The position numbers and the translations under genes were made by a program. The notes under the pieces were generated by a model. That model was not told the DNA's origin, made no database searches, and saw only the letters and a list, made by a program, of their open reading frames with translations. Shown here in pieces: positions 57,959 through 64,000 of a DNA stretch of 64,000 bases; the stretch's first letter is position 1; the number at the start of each line of letters is the position of its first letter. The stretch is from Ottelia alismoides (Eukaryota; Streptophyta; Magnoliopsida; Alismatales; Hydrocharitaceae): the NCBI GenBank assembly GCA_037367405.1, contig JAZKJV010009616.1, forward strand, positions 372,001 to 436,000, in the 5' to 3' direction.

Positions 57959-58573
57959 AAAGAAAAATCAAATACTTTATTTGTTCCTCCAACTAAACTT
58001 CCATTTATCCCCATGTTACCATTATTTAATTATCAATTAAATGGGATTTATTAGCACATTGATTTCTCTCATTGGCAACCATTAAAAGACCTCAATGGCA
58101 TCAAATACCAATATCAATGCCTTCCTCTCCGTGTGTGTGTTTGAGAGAGAGAGAGAAAGAGGTCCTTACTCGAAGGTTCCTCGTCGAAGGAGACTCTAAC
58201 ATCAGATCGGAGGAGGAGTGTGCAGATACATTATCGGAAGGATTCGTGTCGATTACGATGGGGAAATAAAAATGTTGGACATAAGGTATGTATCGCTTTA
58301 GGATTTTCGTATATGTAATAGTTTGATTTCGAACACTATCTCCAAAAGTATATGTCGTGTATGCCGACTCAATTTAGAATAGATCGTCAAATCTATGTCT
58401 TAATTTCGATAGTTTCTATGTTGACCGATTTAGCATGTATGAGCCGTACCTCCGCCAAATATTACAAATGGATTCCTGGCTGTAATTAGAATCTCAAAAT
58501 TTACGTGATCAGACATGGAAAAGTAATGGTAGTACAAACATCGGATTCAATACTAAATTAAATGACATCGAGT

Positions 58574-59549
58574 TGTAACACCCTTACCCCCATATATAGT
58601 CCCACATCTAAAAGTCACAAAGTGTGGGAGTGGGTTATAAGTGGTGGGAATTACTATTTGGCAACTTGAGCTTAAGAATTGTGGTTGGTTGTCAACAGGT
58701 TCATCTGGGTTCATACCCAACAATTTGTCAGCGCCAGTTTTCCTCGATAATGGACTGGGGACCTAAGCTTAGGACGTTACAAATGGTATCGGAGTCAATT
58801 TCCCTCTAATGGTGGAAAGGGCTACCTGAGAGGTGTAGCCACCCCTACAAAGAGATAGGATGAAATGACTACACTGAGCGTGCAATCGCCACTGTCACTG
58901 GGAATAAGTGATGGGCCATGTCGCAACGAAGACATTGCGAATATAAGTGAGGGAGGTTGTAACACCTATACCCCCAAACATAGTCCCACATCTAAAACTT
59001 ACAAAGTGTGGATGTGGTTTATAAGTGGTGGAGACTACTACTTGACAACTTGGACTTAAGTATTTTGGGTGGTGGTCAATGGATCCATTTGGATCCAGAC
59101 CCAATAAGTTGTCAAGGCCAATATTCTTCGATAACGGACTGGGGACCTAAGCCCGGGACGTTACAAATGGTATCAGAGCCAATTTCCCTCTGATGGTGGA
59201 AAGGGTTACCCGAGAGGTGGAGCCACTCCTACAAAGAGTTAGGAGGAAATGGCTATCCGGAGCGTGCATGCGCCACTATCACTAGGAATAAGTGATGGGT
59301 CATGTTGCAATGAGGACGTTGCGAATATAAGTGGGGGAGGTTGTAATACCCATATCCCCAAATATAGTCCCACCTCTAAAACTCACAAAGTGTGAGAGTG
59401 TGTTATAATTGGTGGGGATTAGTACTTGACAACTTGGGCTTAAGCATTTTGGGTGGTTGTTAACGAGTTCATCTGGGCTCGTACCCAACAAGTTGCCAGG
59501 GCAAGTTTTCCTCGATAACGGACCGAGGACCTAAGCCTGGGATGTTACA
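58574..59549 (+). mobile_element. tandem TRIM: three LTRs and two interiors
   Basis: LTRs of exactly 208 bp each lie at 58574-58781, 58958-59165 and 59342-59549 (TGTAACACC...GTTACA). Interiors of 176 bp separate them. Primer sites for initiator tRNA-Met are at 58784 (TGGTATCGGAGTC, mutated) and 59168 (TGGTATCAGAGCC). A GGGGGAGG-type polypurine tract precedes the second and third LTRs. No 5-bp duplication matches (CGAGT against TTTAT). The LTR-interior-LTR-interior-LTR order suggests unequal recombination between TRIM LTRs. Confidence 0.9.
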
Positions 59550-61107
59550 TTTATGGATCAACACTGGAAATCCGAACAAAATACATATATTAAATGGAAG
59601 GCTCAATATAAGTTAATTGATTATAGAAAAATCACTAATGCTGCAAATTTCACTATTAGTGACAGGTATTTTCCTAACGTATGAATGGAACCATTCAGAT
59701 TTACCTTTCCTAATGGGTCCACAAACTCACTGAGAAATGTCATATGTTCTAATGATTTTAGTAAACCTATTAGGAGTATCATTGCTTTGTTAATGGGTCG
59801 ATACAACCGTTAGGAAATGTAGACTATTTGTAATGGGTTCACAAATCCTGTTTGAAAACTTTACATTTCTTAGCAAGTTTGATGGCTGATTAGTAACATA
59901 GTCATCTATATTATTAACCTTAGTTGATCTATGACCCATCTTAAACATATATTTATACAACACAATAAGCTTATTTTATGAAATTAAAAAAATGAAGCTC
60001 AAATTAACATATAGATTTAGACATAAAAAAATAAAGGAGAGAACAAGAAGAAAATTGAACAAAAAGGTTCAAACCAATTGAACATATTGCATAAAATGTA
60101 ATAAAAAGCTCCAAGAATAGAATAGAATTTTATATAAATTATATTATATGAGTTAAACCCCTAATATAAGCTAGTCATTTATATACAAAAGAAAATATTG
60201 AATAAAATTGAGTGAAAATTATAAGAAAACCTAAGGAAGAAACCATAGCAAATGTAACTTATAAAAGTTCTATCAATTTCTATTTAAATCCGGTAAAATA
60301 ATTTTAATTATATTATATTATATTATTAAATATCTATATGACAAAATATTCAAAAATATTTAAGACTAAAACAAGTAAGGCTAATTATGAAAATCACATG
60401 TATGATATATTATAATCCATTTCAATAATTTATAACTAGTTATCTACTTTACATTTTTATTTTTTTTTCATTTGCTGTTGTTATAAATTAATTTTTTACC
60501 AAATAACAAAAAAACATTAATAATAAATACAATTATAACATATATAGAATCTCCCTTTAAGCTTGATTATTTCAAGGAATTAGGGAAATATCATCTGATA
60601 CAAAAAAACCTTGAAATTTAATAAGCTACAACTCTCATGAAGGTCATTTGGACAACTTCCCTCTTCTTTGGCATGTGTATTTTGACTCCTTGAACAAAAT
60701 CCACACTTAAAGCATTCTCTCATATATGTTACTCCACTATTTCATACCTTTTGAGAATAATTCGGAAGAACAATATTAGTGTTATTGACTTAGAGCCCTT
60801 TAGTGAAGGATTTATGGAGAATTGAAGTATTGACCTTTGCTTGAGATTGTTAGTGGTCGCCAAACTCTGGCTACAGACTAAGTAATAAACAAATATTATG
60901 AAGCAACTCAGTAATTCATAGTGAGAGGAATATCCATCCAATGTGATTGACTATGGTCAAATTATATGGCTAAGAGATCATGTTCTTCATTTAGACTTGT
61001 TGATTGTTTACCAACAAGCCCCAAAAGACTGAGTTGAGGACATGAATTCAAAGTTATTGCTTCAACATCGCATGCCACCTCTGACCCTTCTTTCACCTTG
61101 CCAACAA
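59550..61107. other. gene-free AT-rich interval
   Basis: At 59700-59870 there are several loose copies of a TTTCCTAATGGGTC...ACAAA unit in both directions, which might be the subterminal part of another decayed DNA transposon. Nothing else recognised. Confidence 0.4.
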
Positions 61108-61185
61108 AGTAAAATAATCTGCCTTTCAGTCTGAAATTAAGGGCATAGTAAAATAATCTGCCTTTCAGTCTGAAATTAAGGGCAT
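61108..61185. repeat. perfect 39-bp tandem duplication
   Basis: AGTAAAATAATCTGCCTTTC and the next 19 bases occur at 61108-61146 and 61147-61185 without a mismatch. The unit includes the TTA flank and the first seven bases of the MITE at 61179. Confidence 0.92.
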
Positions 61186-61467
61186 GTTTGGTAACTGAGT
61201 TGGGTATCCTCCCGTGAATAGTAGCTATTTGGATGGTTGGGAGGGTTGTAGAGGGTTGAAATGATAAATATGATGTGATGTGACAATAATTATGTGTTTT
61301 AATGATTATAACATGGTTTTTATGTTAACCTTTTTATCTAAACCTGATTAAAAATATTATACCAAAGAAAATGTAGGGTTTGTACAAGTAATCCCAACCC
61401 AAGAATGCAAGGATGGAGCTAGGAGTATCACGGGATACCCCGAGGTACCCTGGCAACCAAATATGCT
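61179..61467. mobile_element. MITE, possibly Tourist/Harbinger-like
   Basis: 289 bp without coding capacity. The ends are AGGGCATGTTTGGTAAC (left) and, inverted, AGCATATTTGGTTGCC (right), with GGGTATCC-like bases following in both. A TTA flank is present on both sides (61176-61178 and 61468-61470). The family assignment rests on the 3-bp TTA flank; a hAT-type MITE is an alternative. Confidence 0.55.
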
Positions 61468-62120
61468 TTAAAACTCTTTCAATGTCGATACAGAGCTCCG
61501 AAAGTCTGTTTCAAGTCATTTCTTCAATTTGACTTTTTCAAGCTCCAATACTTGAAGTTTAAATCTCCTTTTGATAGTATTTGAAGTGGCTATCCATGCT
61601 GATTTCAAAATAGATTTATCTCTTGAGTCCTTCAACAGATTGATTTGAATTCAAGTGTCAATTTACTTTGTGAACTTTTCTGGTCACCTAATTTATCAAA
61701 AAAGCAAAAAAAATATTTTTTATATATTCACATTCATTACATCCAATTTCTCCATACCCTTCTCCACTCAATCCAATTCCTTATAAGAACTTCATCCTCA
61801 CATGATCCTGGCTGATCCATCTTCACAAAAAGTTGTAAATCATCCAAGTATTTTTTTCTCTCATAAGGGCTTCCTCATTTTTATTTCAGAAGCTTTGTAC
61901 TGCTATATGCGTCAATGCAGCTCTGGCTTTTTTTTAAGATTAGTTAATTTTTTAATCAAGGGTCAATGCACTATTCTTGGTATGGTATGATCTAAATCAA
62001 ATCTATCTGCCATTTATTTGCACCATATTAGTAGGCACTAATTGTATGTGGAAAGGCATCTGATTCCTCTAAACATCACATACTTGAGAAGGGCCAAATC
62101 AAGTCGAAAGATCAGCTATT
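61468..62120. other. interval upstream of the copia remnant
   Basis: No gene recognised. It may include decayed upstream parts of the copia polyprotein, but no gag or protease motif could be read. Confidence 0.35.
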
Positions 62121-64000
62121 TGCTGTGAAAACTATTTGCTTTGGAAATACTAGAGAGATCCGAAATCAATTCGGTGCAACTGTGAAAACTATTTGCTTTG
62201 GAAATACTAGAGAATTTCTATCTCATGATATGTTGACCTTCTTTTCTCATGGGATTCTTCATCAGACAACATGTCAACATATGTCACAGGAGAATGGAGT
62301 TGTCGATTGCAAGCATTAACACATTTCTTCATATTGCTCACCCATTACCAAGCTCATATTGGGGTCATGTGGTACTCGCTGATGTTTTTTTCATTAATCA
62401 CAAGCCTTCAACTCCTAGGAAAAGTTGTATTCCATGTTCCCCTAAAGGTATTTGGATGTGCTATCTTTGTCCTCTTCGTCAGCCTAGCAGGGGATAAACT
62501 AGCAGTTATAATAGTCATGTATTGGCCTATGTCAGGAATCAGAAGGGATAACAATGTTATAATCGAAGGATATCATGACAATAAATTAGTGAGAACATCA
62601 CATTATTTGAATGTATTATCTTCTTTGACACTAGTGGTGCCTATATATCTTCTCCTCCAACTACTTCGGAGATTATTCCAATACATGTTCTTGTACCGAT
62701 ACTTGCACCTCAGGATTCTCGATTTGATGTCAACAACACCCTCAACCAACTAGCGGTACATCTATTGACGTAAATTCACCTTCAATGCTTTATATATTGA
62801 CATTCCAGCTACCTTAGATGAGGTTTCTACAAGTATCAACACTTAAATGAATATTAATGTAAGGATACTAAACATAATGATCGAGTGAATGCCATATCAT
62901 CCTCAAGAAGGGCAAATAGAAATGTACTACAAATCCTATTTTGGCGGCAGTTTCTTTCTCTAGTCTTGGATCAATCTACGAATGATTTGCAGAAGCATTA
63001 GTGGTAGAAGAAATCCTCATCGATCATGTTGAGGCACCATGTGATCTAAAATGACACCTTACCATGAAGGAGGAAATACCTGCTCTAATCTCCTATGGAC
63101 ATGGAAGCTTGTAGATCTACCTACATATGGAAATGTTGTTGGATCTTGATAGGTCTTTATTGTGAAATATAACTCAAGTGGCTCGATTTCGAGATACAAA
63201 GTAACACTAGTTTCAAAGGCTTTACACAGACGTACAAGGTCAACTACTTCGAAACTTTTTCTCATGTATCATGGATCTTGTAAAATACATATTCTTTTGA
63301 TAGTAGTATATCTTTATTAGACCGTTCATCAACATGGCATAAAGAATTCCTTTCTCTACGATAAACTGTAGGAGGTCATATATATACACCAACCTCTTGG
63401 CTTTGAGGTTCATTGGGAGTTTCAGAAGGTATTCTTATCGAAAGAAGGATGTTTATTGTCTTAAACAATCCTTGAGCTTGTTACAAAAGTTGTCAGAAGT
63501 TCTTGAGAATTTCAGACTTTCCAAATCTTCATTATACCACTCCTTGCTTTTATCAAAAATAAGGAAAGACATTGTGGACATGTTAATATATATATGGACA
63601 ACATCATCCTCACTAATGATGATTCGAAAAACATAGTGGAAGTAAAAATGAGGCTAGCAAGGCAATCCTTAATCAAAGATCATGGACCATTGTGCTACCT
63701 CCTTGAGATTGAGATTCTTCATTTCAAATGAGTCCTTCCTATGTCCCAAATAAAGTACGCTACCGACCTACTACAGGAGTTGGGATATTGGAATCTAAGT
63801 CATCCCATATTACAATTGATCCCAAATAATACATCTATGAGCTTCGAGTTCGAAGATACAAGCTACTACAGACGGGTAATCAAGAAGCTACTTTATCTGA
63901 CCATCATTAGGGCATACACCTCGTTAGCAGTTGTCAATCTTAGTCGGTTCATGGATTATCCTAGCTGGTCCATTATAATGCATGCATGATGATCTTGAGG
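62121..64000 (+). pseudogene. Ty1/copia pol remnant (integrase and reverse transcriptase), cut by window end
   Basis: Integrase part (about 62180-62500): CFGNTREFLSHDMLTFFSHG, ILHQTTCQHMSQENGVVDCK, then VPLKVFGCAIFV in a shifted frame. Reverse-transcriptase part (about 63090-64000): VDLPTYGNVVGS, VFIVKYNSSGSISRYKVTLV, LGFEVHWEFQKVFL, then IYMDNIILTNDD (63588 on), IKDHGPLCYLLEIEI, and YYRRVIKKLLYLTIIRAYTS. The catalytic Y-x-D-D reads Y-M-D-N (63591-63602). Several stops and frameshifts are present. A 31-base segment coding CFGNTRE is duplicated (62126 and 62181). The copy is dead; its 3' end lies outside the window. Confidence 0.85.

Larger units (their letters stand above)
44066..58573. repeat. 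~610-bp inverted repeat, left arm split by element D
   Basis: Left arm is 44066-44224 continued at 56827-57304; right arm is 57959-58573. The arms are inverted copies at roughly 85-90% by eye; for example, CATTTAATTTAGTATTGAAT at 44071 is the reverse complement of 58550-58569. The spacer (57305-57958) holds a decayed integrase. The outer edge of the right arm coincides with the TRIM array at 58574. Transcribed, the structure would form a long hairpin RNA. I cannot assign it to a transposon family; long terminal inverted repeats or a rearranged retroelement are both possible. Confidence 0.78.

Noticed and set aside
58072..58269. Open frame in the right arm of the inverted repeat
   Set aside because: The equivalent frame is not kept in the left arm, and a GT/GA microsatellite contributes much of it.

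Overview
This window looks like plant nuclear DNA, probably from a large, repeat-rich monocot genome. The evidence is plant-type transposons (Athila/Tat-like, Ty1/copia, CACTA, TRIM, LINE, hAT), a single intron-containing plant-like gene, and a captured plastid psbK fragment whose 'YAIFNPIVD' stretch resembles monocot PsbK. Monocot assignment is an inference. Nearly all of the 64 kb is nested mobile DNA. I see one credible host gene (19425-20545), no tRNA or complete rRNA genes, and no CRISPR.

Left third (1-23.6 kb). It opens with the C-terminal end of a hAT transposase (1-631), then a 5'-truncated, minus-strand LINE (1469-2313). The LINE is split by a 16.7-kb minus-strand LTR retrotransposon, element A (2314-19027; target duplication GGGGG); its missing part resumes at 19028-19098. 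Element A is itself split by a plus-strand gag-only LTR element B (9454-13757; target duplication GAAAC). The host gene follows, then a complete 577-bp TRIM (21875-22451; target duplication GTTTT).

Middle (23.6-43.6 kb). A CACTA DNA transposon (23593-43557; CACTACA ends, 3-bp duplication CAT, subterminal GGGACGGTT/AACCGTCCC repeats) carries a decayed, internally deleted transposase gene and a decayed second gene. Into its right half went a ~3.1-kb solo LTR E (plus) and a second Athila/Tat-like element C (about 31.1-43.28 kb, minus).

Right third (43.6-64 kb). A ~610-bp inverted repeat with a decayed Ty3/gypsy integrase in its spacer is split by a third Athila/Tat-like element D (44225-56821, minus; target duplication GTCAA). 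The right LTR of D contains a ~1.17-kb insert of organellar origin (mitochondrial rrn18 plus plastid psbK fragments). Next come a tandem TRIM with three LTRs (58574-59549), a small MITE, and a decayed Ty1/copia pol gene that runs off the right edge.

Elements A, C and D form one family: LTRs of 3.1-3.5 kb with TGATGAA.../...TCATCA ends, a tRNA-Asp primer site (seen in A and D), a gag-protease reading frame followed by a fast-changing acidic tail, no reverse transcriptase or integrase, and a 3' region with repeated hairpins that carry polypurine-tract copies. They look like non-autonomous passengers that must have used enzymes supplied in trans. In A and D the protease D-S-G motif reads D-E-D and D-D-D, while C keeps D-S-G. 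All boundaries and families were read by eye; no database search or alignment program was run.
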